From NCBI RefSeq assembly GCF_932294415.1, contig NC_065536.1, positions 55,243,854 to 55,307,853 of the forward strand: 64,000 bases of DNA, given 5' to 3'. The position numbers and the translations under genes are program-made. This document shows, piece after piece, positions 1-10,759 of the stretch; position 1 is the first letter of the stretch; each line of letters opens with the position of its first letter. This stretch comes from Quercus robur (Eukaryota; Streptophyta; Magnoliopsida; Fagales; Fagaceae). Under the pieces are notes generated by a model. It made no database searches. It was not told the origin of the DNA and saw only the letters and a program-made list of their open reading frames with translations.

Positions 1-729
1 AGAGCGAAAGTGGTCTAAGGAGGAACGAATGGTAATGAACGGTTTAGGCTCAGAATTTAATTAGCAAGATACAAATGGGAAGGTTGTCTGAGGAAGAATA
101 TCTCATCGGATACGATAAGTACAGCTCAAATATGTATTCCAATGATTAGAGTGGCCTTCCATGAAACTTCAGTGATAGGGATGTGCATTATGAACATACG
201 AGAAGGAGGGGAACTCAAAAATATCTAAGGGAAAGTTGCTATCACCGCATTGAATGTACTGCAGCTACTTTTCTGACCGCATTTATGTGAAGAAGACCTC
301 TGAATAATGCTGCATTGACTACCACAACTCACAGAAAGCCAAAGAGGGTATTTGATGGGACAAGTACTCAAATAAGGGCTCAAATGACCAACAAGTGTAG
401 GATCAAGATGGTCCAAAGAGAGCTATATAATGTAAAAGACCCTCCATGAGGAAGGGATCGGAAAAAGAGAAAGAGAACACTGTAGCCATCAAAATTATAC
501 TTGTATTTGGTCTAGTTGATTTATATAAAGACTTACCTCCTTGGACAATGAATTGATTCAGATCAGTGCTTCTTGTTCTTGTTTGATCATCATTTAAATC
601 CATATTAGCCGTTGTCCAATTCATTAAGACCTAGTTCTTTGACTCACTCTCTACAAATTTATTGTACTAGGTTCACTGGGTTAAGATCCCATACATTTTT
701 GGGCTTGGGCTGCAAAACGTGTCCCTACA
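1..729 (+). repeat. 5' LTR of the gypsy element (left edge uncertain)
   Basis: Bases 401-729 match 3679-4006. Both copies end in CCTACA and so carry the CA terminus expected of an LTR. Bases 1-400 have no second copy here and are read as U3 because they lie upstream of the TATA-like box at 424-430. The short minus-strand open frame in this part looks incidental. Confidence 0.7.
424..430 (+). promoter_or_regulatory. TATA-like box inside the LTR
   Basis: TATATAA is kept in both LTR copies (also at 3702-3708), where an LTR promoter is expected. Its role is inferred from position. Confidence 0.45.
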
Positions 730-730
730 A

Positions 731-750
731 TTGGCACCGTCTTTAGGAAG
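731..750 (+). other. Probable primer-binding site
   Basis: TTGGCACCGTCTTTAGGAAG directly follows the LTR end. It resembles the TTGGCGCCGTCTGTGGGAA-type site of many plant gypsy elements. Confidence 0.6.
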
Positions 751-1197
751 AACTTGTGTAATAGTGAGTGCGACGTTTAACTATGGAAAGATTAGGTCCC
801 CATCAACAAGAATCCATGGGTTCTTAACAACAAGATGATTTCCTTAACCTCGAACGCAAGCGGGATCGAGAAGGTAGAGTACACACCACACATACTAGAA
901 AAAGTTACTCTCGAGTTCGGAGTCACGTCTCTCAGGAGTAGAACAACAGAGCCATGCAAAAGGAAATTGACCATCTAAAGAAGGAATTACGTCATGCACG
1001 ATGAAGATGAACTCCCTCCCGGTCTGACTCCTCTTCTGATGATGAGAAGGATGGTAGTTATCGACGTAGATCAAGGACTCCTCTTAGTGAGTCTTTCTCA
1101 TATGAAGAGGAATACCATCGTGAACGCAGATACAAGAGCCTAACTCGCAGAGGATTGGGAAACAATGCTATGATCAAAGCGTTGAATTAAATTTCCA

Positions 1198-2110
1198 AGT
1201 CGTCCTTCACGCACAAGATTGAAGGGGCAACTCTTTCTCGACGTTTCCATCAACCAACGTTCACCATCTACAATGGACGAACGGACCTGGTGGAGCATGT
1301 GAGCCATTTCAGTCAGAGAATGACTGTCCATTCTAAGGATGAAGCCTTAATGTGAAAGGTGTTCTCATCCAGTTTGGACCCGTTACGATGAGATGGTTCG
1401 ACGGCCTAAGGGCAGATTCCATAAATTCCTTCAAGAAGCATACCTGGGCTTTTGGCTCTCATTTTATTACGTGTACCAGGGTCCCTCAACCCATAAATTC
1501 CCTACTGTCCTTATTCATGTGAGAAGGGGAGACTCTGAAAACGTACTTGGACAGATACTGGGAAATGTTCAATGAGATTGATGGCGACTTTGATGACGTG
1601 GCCATCAGCACCTTTAAGGCCGGCCTCCCAGCCGAGCACGGTTTAAGGAAGTTTTTAACTAGCAAACCTGCCACCAGTGTGCACCAACTCATGGACCAGA
1701 TTGATAAGTTCAAGAGGGTTGAGGAAGACTAGCAGCTAGGGAAAGGAAAAGCTAAGGTTATCCCTCAAGAGAGGAGGGATTTCAGGTCGGACCGGTATAA
1801 TAATAACAACTGGCCTCGGAGAGACTTTGTTGGCCAGTCAGGGCCTGCTAATACTCAGGTGGTTAATGTAGTGTTCCGAGAACCGGTGCATCAGGTTCTA
1901 GAGAAGATTAAGAATGAGTCGTTCTTCAAATGGCCAAACAAGATGGCTGGAAACCCCATGAGGCGTAACCAAAGCTTTTATTGCCAATACCATCAGGACC
2001 AGGGACACACCACAGAGGACTATAGAAATTTATGGGACCATTTGGACCAGCTAGTTCGAGAAGGAAAGTTGAAACAACTTTTGCACCATTCCAGTGGCCA
2101 GGCGGGCTAG
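1198..2110 (+). pseudogene. gag remnant of the gypsy element
   Basis: Three forward frames together give a plant gypsy capsid. There is a retrotrans_gag stretch around 1380-1730 with WFDGLRA, a YWEMFNEI segment and a CQYHQDQGHTTEDYRNL zinc-knuckle-like motif near 1981-2030. Stop codons around 1350, 1520 and 1730 and at least one frame change break it. It would have encoded the capsid protein; it has no present coding capacity. Confidence 0.8.
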
Positions 2111-2188
2111 ACAGGTTTAGATCCCCGGAGAGATGCTTCTTCAAGACCTCCTCTGGGAACAATCAATGTTATCTTTGCTGCCCCTGGA

Positions 2189-2800
2189 ATGACTGATTTT
2201 TGCCCCTCCAAAGTGATGTCTGTGACTCGGTTGTTCGCCAAGGATGATAATCTGGAGCTAAAGAGGGCTAGAATGGATATTCAACCTGCAATAAGTTTTT
2301 TGAATGAGGATAAGATTAGGACCATACAGCCCCATGATAATGCTTTGGTGGTCACGCTCAGGATTGGTGGATATGATGTGAAGAGGGTGATGGTGGACCA
2401 AGGCAGTGGTGCCGAAATTATGTACCCTGACTTATACAAAGGGCTGAATTTAAGACCCGAGGACTTGACGGCCTACAATTCTCCTTTGGTGAGTTTTGAT
2501 GGGAAGGTAGTCATTTCGAGGGGTCAGATAAGACTACCCGTGCAAGCTGGTTCAGAAGTGGTGGAAGTAAACTTTATCGTGGTGGATGCCTATTCCCTCT
2601 ACACGGCCATTGTAGCCAGACACTGGCTTCATACCCTGGAGGTCGCCTCTTCCACTCTGTACCAGAAGGTGAAATATCCATCCAGGGATCGCATTGAAGA
2701 AATTGTGGGGAGTCAATCCACAACTAGGCAATGCCTAGTGGCTGCCATCTTACATCAACTTGAAACTGAGTCCTCGACCTCTACTGGAGCGGGCTTGTAG
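2189..2800 (+). pseudogene. Retroviral-type aspartic protease domain remnant
   Basis: An open frame of 203 codons carries a fold typical of gypsy proteases. A VDQGSGAEIM segment stands where the D-T/S-G-S/A active site is expected, followed by the flap and the YTAIVARHWL region. The active-site Thr or Ser is replaced by Gln, an expected sign of decay. The frame sits between gag and RT and stops at a TAG before the RT part resumes. Confidence 0.75.
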
Positions 2801-2971
2801 CAATCAAAGGCTCCGGTATTGCCTATAAATGGACCAGCCAAGGAGGCAAAATGTGAAGATTTAGAAACGGTTATGGTCGGTGATGACCCGGAGAAGTTCT
2901 TTTTGATCAGAACTTAGCTACCTTATTAGGAGAAGAAAGAACTAGTAGAATTTCTTAGGAAAAATATTGAC

Positions 2972-3678
2972 GTGTTTGCATGGAATGCTTACGAAGAACC
3001 GGGGGTGGACCCGAGCTTCATCTACCATAATTTAAATGTTAACCCATCCATCACTCTCAAAAAGCAATCACCTCGACGCCCATCCAAGGAACATGCAGAT
3101 GCTGTCAGAGAAGAGGTGATGAAACTCAAGCAGGCAGGGACAATCAAGGAGGTTTTCTAACCTGAATGGCTGGCCAATACTGTGGTGGTGAAAAAGAAGA
3201 ACGAGAAGTGGCAAGTGTGTTTAGACTTCACAGATCTGAATAAGGTTTGCACAAAAGATCCCTTCCCTATGCCTCGAATAGATCGATTGGTGGATGCAAC
3301 GGTGGGACATCCTCAGATGAACTTCTTAGACGCCTTTCAAGGATATCATCAGATATCACTAGCCCTGGACGATCAAGAAAAGACAGCTTTTGTCACTCCT
3401 ATTGAAAACTACCGTGATATCATCAGATATCACTAGCCCTGGACGATCAAGAAAAGACAGCTTTTGTCACTCCTATTGAAAACTACCACTACAAAGTAAT
3501 GTCCTTTGGTTTGAAAAACGCAGGGTCTACCTATCAAAGGATGATGACGAGAATGTTTGAACCACAGTTGGGCAAAAGTATTGAAGTCTATATAGACGGC
3601 ATGGTGGTGAAGAGCAAGGAGGTGTCTGAGCATGTGGGAGACCTCGGAAACATCTTTGAAATTCTGAGGAAACATAAG
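2972..3678 (+). pseudogene. Reverse transcriptase remnant, truncated and frameshifted
   Basis: Frames at 2972-3160, 3182-3436 and 3499-3678 cover the finger and palm regions, including CLDFTDLNK and FLDAFQGYHQI. A 74-bp tandem duplication shifts the frame in the middle, and a TAA interrupts it near 3160. The catalytic motif, normally Y-x-D-D, reads YIDG, so the second catalytic Asp is lost. The domain ends abruptly where LTR sequence starts. Confidence 0.85.
3342..3489 (+). repeat. 74-bp tandem duplication inside RT
   Basis: The segment starting GATATCATCAGATATCAC at 3342 is repeated from 3416, almost unchanged for 74 bp. Because 74 is not a multiple of three, it shifts the reading frame. 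Confidence 0.93.
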
Positions 3679-4006
3679 GATCAAGGTGGTCCAAAAGGAG
3701 CTATATAATGTAAGAGACTCTCCATGAGGAAGGGATCGGAAAAAGAGAAAGAGAACATTGTAGCCATCAAAATTATACTTGTATTTGGTCTAGTTGATTT
3801 ATGTAAAGACTTACCTCCTCGGACAGTGAATTGATTCATATTAGTGCTTCTTGTTCTTGTTTGATCATCATTTAAATCCATATTAGCCGTTGTCCAATTC
3901 ATTAAGACCTAGTTCTTTGACCCACTCTCTACAAATTTATTGTACTGGGCTCACTGGGCTAAGATCCTATGCATCTCGGGCTTGGGCTGCAAAACGTGTC
4001 CCTACA
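3679..4006 (+). repeat. Partial 3' LTR of the gypsy element
   Basis: This is collinear with 401-729 and has the same terminal CCTACA. Only the right part of the LTR remains, because the internal deletion removed its left part. Confidence 0.88.
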
Positions 4007-5098
4007 ATATATTTTTTATTTTTCAAACAAATAAAAATGATAAACTTTAGAGACAAGCAGTAACTGTAATTTTTTTTGAACATGAAGGGAAAAAAAAAAT
4101 CCTAAATTTTAGAAATTCTCTTTTTGAATTCAAAATGGAATTTATTATTTGACATTTATGACCCTATTTCTAAATGAAGTTACCATTTATTAATGAAGGT
4201 GTTTGTACACCACATAAAAATCCAGTTGAAAGAGGGGAATCCTCTTATATATAGTATAGTGTATAATTTAGAATTTAGAATTTAATTGAATTTAGACTCT
4301 TCGGTTTTTGTACCCAATAATTCACTTGCCACAAAAATTAAAAAAATTAGATGGACACGTGGCGCAAAATTGAACTCCAATTGAAATCCAATTTAGAATC
4401 TAATTGGATTTGAACTCTATGATTTTTACACTTAATAATTTACTTGGCACAAAAATTAAAAATTAAATGGGACATGCAAAATTGAGAGTGATGATAAGAA
4501 ATGAGAGAGAGACTTAGAGGTTCAGAGAAAGACAGGAATTAATATTCTATTTATTCATTGCTTGCAATCTTTCTTTACAAATACAATGCTTCTTTATACT
4601 TGCATCTAACTAACATAACATGACATGTCAAGAGCTTTATATCTTAATTGGCACTTCTCCATACAGAAAAATGCTTGTAAGTTTATGGGGGAAGGAGGTT
4701 GAATTACAGGATTAGCAACATATTGTAATTATCTCAAAAAAAAAAAAAAAAAAAAAACCTAACATAATCGAATCTAGTAGCCTATAACAGCTTAACGGAC
4801 TCTTAACCTGAAATAACTGTCAATGTAATTTTAATTCAAGATTAATTGTGTCTTTCTTCATCATGAACTCAAAGCTTTTATACTGATGAAATTATTTTGG
4901 GCATATCTCTTGGCTGCATTCAATCATTTGTTTGACATAATTAAAAAATTTTAGTAAACATGGTAAGAAATTTCTATTGGTTTTGTTTGAGTACATTTTA
5001 CTTTCATAGGTATTCAAATAAGTATTCTACAAACAACTTGCATCCAAATTCTGTTGAAGGCCCTTAATTGTATAACACTCAACAATTAGTGTGCGTTT
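4007..5098. other. AT-rich spacer without a gene
   Basis: No coding signal was seen. Two diverged units of about 120 bp (around 4273 and 4397) share ACTTGCCACAAAAATTAAAA-like sequence. An A-run lies at about 4736-4757. Confidence 0.5.
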
Positions 5099-5289
5099 GG
5101 CTCCAAATTAAAAAGCTAGCTTATTTTACTATTCAGCTTATTTTTTTTACTATTTATGAGCCTCACTGCACTTTTTGGTACTATTCATGGGTCCCACTGT
5201 ACTGTTTCAGTTAACTTTTACATTTATTTACAGTACTTTCAGCAAAAAAATTTCAGTTTCAGCAAAATAAGCGGATCTGAAATAGATTC
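5099..5289. mobile_element. Tourist-like MITE, diverged copy
   Basis: It begins GTGTGCGTTTGG after TTA and ends before another TTA. The interior (ATTCATGGGTCCCACTGTAC, then CAGCAAAATAAGCGG) is shared in style with the elements at 5503, 10281 and 21396. The right inverted end is eroded. Confidence 0.55.
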
Positions 5290-5502
5290 TTAATGTCCCA
5301 TTTGGAACTCCATAGACTCTTACCCGTCTCTGAAGGGGTGTTGCTTTTCAGTGCAAAGATAAGAAGAATTAGCTCATTTCCTTAAAATGTTGTTTTAGTT
5401 GGAATGCCTCACCTAAACTAGAGTACAATAGCAGTTGAAGGCCCTCCTAAGCAAGACCATAGGTCTTTTTATAAAGCTGATGCTAAACTCACCCTATATT
5501 TA

Positions 5503-5651
5503 GTGTGCGTTTGGGAAGCACGTTTTGTGCTTCCCACGTCCTGCGTCTGCATCATTTAGGCATGTGAACAGTGCAACGCGCGTGAACAATAACTTTTTTA
5601 TTGTTTTCAGTTTTCAATTTTGAGCAAAATAAGCGGTATCCAAACGGACAC
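5503..5651. mobile_element. Tourist-like MITE with TTA duplication
   Basis: It has GTGTGCGTTTGG at the left and the inverse of GTGTCCGTTTGG at the right, flanked by TTA on both sides (5500-5502 and 5652-5654). It is 149 bp and non-coding. A 3-bp TTA target and short G-rich inverted ends fit the PIF/Harbinger superfamily. Confidence 0.75.
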
Positions 5652-5701
5652 TTACTTACAAGCAAGAAGGGGTTAAGCCACTAATAGCCATCGTCTAGCA
5701 A

Positions 5702-6488
5702 TAGGGCCGACCCAACCTAATTTGGGGCCTAAAAAGATTTATGTGGGGCCTTTTATATATAAATATTAATTAAATAAAATTATTTAATATTAATCAAATT
5801 GAGGTTAATTTGTATTAAATATAATTCAATGAATAATACCAACTAAAACTAAGGTTAATTTCATATAGAGAATTGAATATCATAATTAAAAAATAAATTT
5901 AACAAAAAGAAAAAATATATTATTTTTTAAAAAGAAAATTAATTTATCTTGAATATATGATGATACATAGTTAATTACATTTATAATCTAATTTGTAATC
6001 TATGATATTAATTGATGTGTATCTTTGTAGTAGATTAGTTTACAAATATTAATGTTTCAAACTATTAAGGGAGATTAATCATCATTGATGATCTAGCACA
6101 TTTGCAAAATTTTTTTAAAGCCTTGTTAGAAATAAAAAAGGAAAATGCTAAAGGTACTACAAAATGTTCATAATATAACGTGACAATAACAGTGATCGAT
6201 GAGTTTCAATAATGTAATTAATGAATATTTAAAATACTTTTTTGTGATTGGTAACATGTTAGTTTGTAAATCTATAGTAAAATTTGCGATATTCCTAACA
6301 TCACTAATAATAAAAAATACACATCCATTTGAAAAAATTCATATTTTTTATAAAATTGTGAGCTTTTTACAATTTGATGGGTCTTTTTTTGTAAAGGGTA
6401 AATATATATATATATATATATAATTTTTTTTTTTGTGGTGGGGTCCTTAGGTCTAGGCCCAAGTTGCCTAGGCCTTGGGTCAGCCCTA
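5702..6488. mobile_element. Non-autonomous hAT element (787 bp)
   Basis: The ends read TAGGGCCGACCCAA and TTGGGTCAGCCCTA, an inverted pair with few mismatches. They are flanked by 8-bp repeats TCTAGCAA (5694-5701) and TCTAGTAA (6489-6496), one mismatch apart. An 8-bp duplication with a YAGGG terminus is typical of hAT. The interior is AT-rich and encodes no transposase; a short open frame at 6199-6423 is incidental. Confidence 0.78.
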
Positions 6489-6749
6489 TCTAGTAAAAAG
6501 AGTTATTTAATCAAAATCCTCTACTTTTTGTAAAATTTAAATTTAATTTTTTATTTGAAGAGAATGCAATGACCAAAATCCAAAATATTGCTACGAGACA
6601 ACTTTAAATTGGATTGATAAGCAATGTTGGATTGATAAGCAATGTTTATCTCTTATGTAACATGTATCACCACTATATTTGAATATAAATCTACTTGCAT
6701 GCTTGCTTTGAAAAGTCATTTCTAAAGGTTGATTAAGTTTAGGGGAAAA

Positions 6750-6924
6750 GTTGACGGATGACTTAAGGATATTAGTTTAAAAAAAAAAATTTATTTTCAA
6801 AAAAATTTATGAAAAATATTAAAGTAATTAATTTTTTTTCCAACTTTTTATATTTTCCTTGAAAATGGTGTTAAAACTTTTCTAAAATAATTTATTAATA
6901 ATAGCCCTAAGAGCACCCATTAAC
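6750..6924. mobile_element. MITE, four-copy local family (copy 1)
   Basis: It starts GTTGACGGATGACTTAAGG and ends TAAGAGCACCCATTAAC, with an AT-rich centre. It shares ends and interior with 10041-10211, 19070-19230 and 23479-23646, some in opposite orientation. Confidence 0.6.
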
Positions 6925-7208
6925 ATGATCTTAAGTTTAGTGGTACATTTTATCATTCAAAAAAGTTGTAATGATTTTATCAGACTTAATCATGTTATAA
7001 GGGGATCCTTGGATAAGTAAAGACATACCTAATTTCTAGTTTTCAAATACTACTTAAACATACTATAGCATTAATGGCCAATTAATACTGATAAATCAAC
7101 CTTAAAACAATGTGTGAAGTTGGTTTCTTTTCAACCTTGACTTTAGTATCCTTCAATTTATGACTAAAGATATTAGGCCTGGTTATTATAGAGATGGTAT
7201 TGATCTTT

Positions 7209-7390
7209 AAGCTACGTTTGGTTGGAGTGAAAATAGGTAGGATATAAAATAAGGAATAGTTAAGAGAAATTTTGATTGAAAGGAGTGTTTGGTTGGAGTT
7301 ATTTTAGTGAGAGAAAATGGTGAGGCCCGACTATTTTTTCCCCGAGCCTACCATTTTTAAGGCCCTCAAGTTGGAGAGAACATGAAGAGG
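7209..7390. mobile_element. Fragment of a CGTTTGGTTGGAG-type MITE
   Basis: GCTACGTTTGGTTGGAGTG follows TTA, and the core GTTTGGTTGGAG recurs about 80 bp later. No matching right end was located, so this is at best a truncated or rearranged copy. Confidence 0.35.
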
Positions 7391-7713
7391 AAAAGTGAAA
7401 TAGTTTGATAAAAATTACTAATCTACCCTTTATCCTCCCCCAAAATAAATTCATGTTAACACTCTTTTTCTTTATTCTCTACTACATTACAATTTAAACT
7501 CCTTTTCTTTTTTTTTTTCTTGGGTTCTTTGCTCTTTACGTTGAACTCATTTTCTAAGTTAGAGTTGCTTATTTTATTCCAAAAAAATATATATATATAT
7601 ATATATATTTTTTTTTTTCATTTTATTAAATACCTTTAATGTGGTGGTCACTTCACAATTATAAGTGTTTGTGGGATGTGTGGGGTAAGAGTCGGGGTTC
7701 AAGTCTTCAAGTG

Positions 7714-8283
7714 CAGGGACGGAGCCAGAACTTAGAGTTAGAGAGGCAGCTTTGTTGTTGGTTTTGTGTAGTGATTTCGGCTTTCGACTATGCTGTTGCT
7801 TAGCTGTTGGTTGTTTTAAATTTTTTAAATGGTCAAATTGTTTGTTTTAGGTAAAATTGGTTGATTAGGCTTAATTTTTTTAAGTTTTATTATTGGTAAT
7901 TTTGTTGAACTAATTTTTTTGGGCTTGTATATTTTGTTTTAGATTTGGTCTTTAAAATGAGAAAAATGCTAGAATTACAAATTTTTTTACAAATTGCTGA
8001 TGTGATGAGTAGTTATTAGTAAGTAAAAAAATATATATAAATGGTGGGCCCAAATGTGAATCAATAAGAATTTGTTACTTTAATAGTTTATAAAAATGTT
8101 GTAGAAAAATTTGTGACTATAACAATACTATTAAAAGAATAATGATATTGTTAAAGAGACAAAAGTGTAATTTTATAAAATAAAATTGCTAAAATTAGTA
8201 CCTATATATAATAATATATTTTTTTAAAAAATTTGGCGGGCCATTGCTCCCCAAGTCCAACTATAGCTCCGTACATATCCAGG
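7714..8283. mobile_element. Non-autonomous DNA element with CAGGGACGGAGC end
   Basis: The left end CAGGGACGGAGCCAG is faced by TAGCTCCGTACATATCC at the right, a degraded inverted copy. A second element of this style is at 21083-21372. The end type resembles hAT. No target duplication could be seen. The copy contains the small element at 7961-8131. Confidence 0.45.
7961..8131. mobile_element. MITE of the AATGCTAGA / TACAAA family (copy 1)
   Basis: AT-rich, with facing ends built around ACAAATTTTTTTACAAA and AAAAATGTTGTAGAAAAATT. Related copies are at 23766-23946 and 38416-38613. All three keep a central GTGATG...TTATTGGTAA-like core. Confidence 0.5.
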
Positions 8284-9220
8284 AGAGAATTTCACATATA
8301 TATACACTTAGATTAAGTTATAATAGAATTTCTATCATGTATATAAAAAAAATATTCAAATAAATAAAGAGTTATATAATAGCAGCATAAAAGTAAATTC
8401 ATATAAAAATAATAATTTCAATAAATACTTTTGTTAATAAAATATATCACGCAAGCTATTATCTAAGTATAAAATTCAGGGCCCTGGGCCCTGGCCATAT
8501 TCCCAAATGATGGAGCGTACTTTGCACGTATTATAGAGATTTGTGGGTCTGGTGACTCTGATGGTCATTGTCCCTGCTACTTCGTGGCACCGGCACATGC
8601 ATTCATTTTTGCTTGTACGTAATATAAAATCTCACAAATTAGATTTGAAAACTGGGAACTTGGAACCATCTACATTGATTTATATTAAAAGAATATTCAA
8701 TATTGAGAGGCTGGTGAATGGTGAGTGGTGGCCGGTGTGAGCTTTTCAGTTGTCCTTTTCATATTTTTTATTGGTGGGGCCTTCTGCGCTGTCGTTTTGA
8801 CGGGTTCGGGGGTTGACCACTTTTTGCTAGCTGACCAAACCAAAATTCCCAGGAGGATTATGGTCTGATCTGGGAAATAAATTATTAATTAAATAATGGT
8901 TTTTTACATGTTTGACACGTTAAGGATTTGATTTGATTAATCAAATTTCAAGTCTGTTTTGACAAATGTTACAGTTCAACGGCTTAAATCTAATCCCATT
9001 TTTTTCCTATACAATTAACATGACGTTACGCGTGATGTTTTTGCGTTATTATTAAATTGAAAAGAGACAATACATGAATTATGTGTCCATTAATGAAGGT
9101 GTAATCTAGAAGTGTTATTTTATTTCTTTATTTTATAAAAGTAATCTAGGAGTGATGCTTTCGATCATGGAATCAGAGTTTGAGAGTTAGGCAATAGAGG
9201 CATGGTGCAAGAGCATCAGT
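8284..9220. other. Gene-free spacer
   Basis: No coding, RNA or clear repeat signal. The 65-codon frame at 8543 lacks gene context or a recognisable product. Confidence 0.4.
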
Positions 9221-9540
9221 GGTAATGTGGAGAGCATGCAGCATGGTGCTTATGGGTTGGGATACTGGGATCGTCTCTGCTTAGAATTAGATTTAGATTT
9301 TATTTTATGGATATAACAATACAACAAACTGTCATGTCAATTAAAAAATAAAATAATAGTGGGTTTCGGTTTGTTTAATTGGTAATGTAGAGAGCATGCA
9401 ACATGATGTGTATAGGGTGGGATCCTCTCCACTTTAATTTGAATTTAGATTTTTATTTTATGGATCTAACAATACAACAAACTATAAATGTCAATTAAAA
9501 AATAACGGTATGTTTCAGTTGACTCAACTAGTAAAATCTT
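9221..9540 (+). repeat. Two-unit tandem duplication, 160-bp period
   Basis: GGTAATGTGGAGAGCATGCA at 9221 recurs with two changes at 9381. The AACAATACAACAAACT block recurs at similar spacing. The units are diverged, so the duplication is old. Confidence 0.8.
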
Positions 9541-9665
9541 TAATGGTTAAATAAAAGTTTCAGGATTAAATTCCTGCATACACCAAAAATTGATTGGTGT
9601 CTACGTGAAACTCGTGTGAGTGTGAGTCTGCGGTGTGAGTCTGTGAAACTCTATTAAAAAAGAAA
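9521..9665 (+). mobile_element. tRNA-derived SINE, degraded
   Basis: A tRNA-like head (ACTCAACTAGTAAAATCTTT for box A, GGATTAAATTCCTGC near box B) is followed by CACCAAAAATTGATTGGTGT and a tail CTCTATTAAAAAAG. The same plan is seen at 23226-23385 (+) and 33993-34144 (-). Confidence 0.55.
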
Positions 9666-10000
9666 AGAAAAGCGTGGAGCTTGTGTGAGTGTGAGTAAAC
9701 GAGATAGGTTGATAGCATTCAGGTAAATGACTAGAATCTTGTAACTTAATTGGTCAACACTTATTGATGTTTCCAATGGAGACATTTATGATTCAATTCC
9801 CGCATACACCAAAAATTGATTGGTGTCTACGTGAAACTCGTGTGAGTGTGAGTTTGTAAAACTCTATTAAAAAAGAAAAGAAAAGCGTGGAGCTTGTGTG
9901 AGTGTGAGTAAATGAAATAGTTTGATAGCATTCAGGTAAATGACTAGAATCTTGTAACATAATTGGTCAACACCTATTGATGTTTCCAATGGAGACATTC
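9563..10000 (+). repeat. Tandem duplication of the SINE 3' part, 212-226-bp period
   Basis: GCATACACCAAAAATTGATT occurs at 9576 and 9802, and the blocks run in parallel to GTTTCCAATGGAGACATT near 9780 and 9990. The second unit lacks about 14 bp (one GTGTGAGTCTG-like step). The high similarity points to a fairly recent event. Confidence 0.88.
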
Positions 10001-10040
10001 AACGTTCCAATAAAAAAAAGGGTAATCATTTAAAAGTCCT

Positions 10041-10211
10041 ATTAATGGTTGTCCTTAGAGCAAGTATTATTAAATTATTTTAAGAAAGTTTAATATCACT
10101 TTTATAAGAAATATAAAAAACCATCAAAAGATTCAATTACTTTTTTTATTTTCCAAATTTTTTTTAAAAAAAATATATTTTAAACTAATGCTCTTAAGGA
10201 ATTAGTTAACT
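10041..10211. mobile_element. MITE, four-copy local family (copy 2)
   Basis: It carries ATTAATGGTTGTCCTTAGAG at the left and ATGCTCTTAAGGAATTAG towards the right end, with an AT-rich centre. It is an inverted-orientation relative of the copy at 6750. Confidence 0.58.
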
Positions 10212-10280
10212 GTCCCTAATATCATCCCAATATCAGTTGCAGCTCTTAAAACTTGAGTTTTAGAGGCAAGAGTTCCTTAA

Positions 10281-10688
10281 GGGTCCGTTTGGATACAACT
10301 TATTTTTGCTGAAATTGAAAACTGAAAATTGAAAACATTGTAACAAAATAATTTTTAAATGTGTAAATAGTACCGTGGGACCCATTTTTAATATTTTTTT
10401 TGAATAAAGTGGTTGTGGGTCCCATGAACAGTGAGTAAACTGTGCTGCTATAGTGTGTGAACAGTGCTGCTACAGTACGTAAACAGTGATAATTGTCCCC
10501 TGGCCTAAAGCAAAACGCAAAAAAAAAAAAAAAAAAAAAAGAAAAAAGTAAAAAACACAAACACAATTACAGTACGTAAACAGTGATAATTGTCCCCTGG
10601 CCTAAAGCAAAATGCAAAAAAAAATAAAAATAAAAAAAAAAGCAAAAAACACAAACACAATAAACGTGACTCGGATCCAAACACATAC
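10281..10688. mobile_element. Tourist-like MITE with TAA duplication and internal 97-bp repeat
   Basis: The ends are GGGTCCGTTTGGATAC and GGATCCAAACACATAC (inverted), flanked by TAA at 10278-10280 and 10689-10691. Inside, CAGTACGTAAACAGTG through an A-run is duplicated with a 97-bp period (10473 and 10570). Several GAACAGTG words recur, also found in the copies at 5503 and 21396. It lies about 370 bp upstream of the PPR start codon. Confidence 0.78.
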
Positions 10689-10759
10689 TAAGTGTACTCA
10701 AGCATCTAAGACTGGTTTTTCTGATACATAACCAAATTGTTGGTAAAATCAGGCCAAAT

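Larger units (their letters stand above)
1..4006 (+). mobile_element. Decayed, internally deleted Ty3/gypsy LTR retrotransposon
   Basis: The order LTR, primer-binding site, gag, protease, reverse transcriptase (RT), LTR is that of Ty3/gypsy elements. The 3' part (RT thumb, RNase H, integrase and the left part of the 3' LTR) is missing: RT coding runs straight into LTR sequence at 3678/3679. The 328-bp LTR segments present at both ends differ at roughly 6% of positions by hand count, mostly transitions, plus one 1-bp indel. Every coding domain is interrupted by stops or frameshifts, so the copy is dead. Its left edge is unknown, because the 5' LTR may begin before base 1. Confidence 0.9.
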
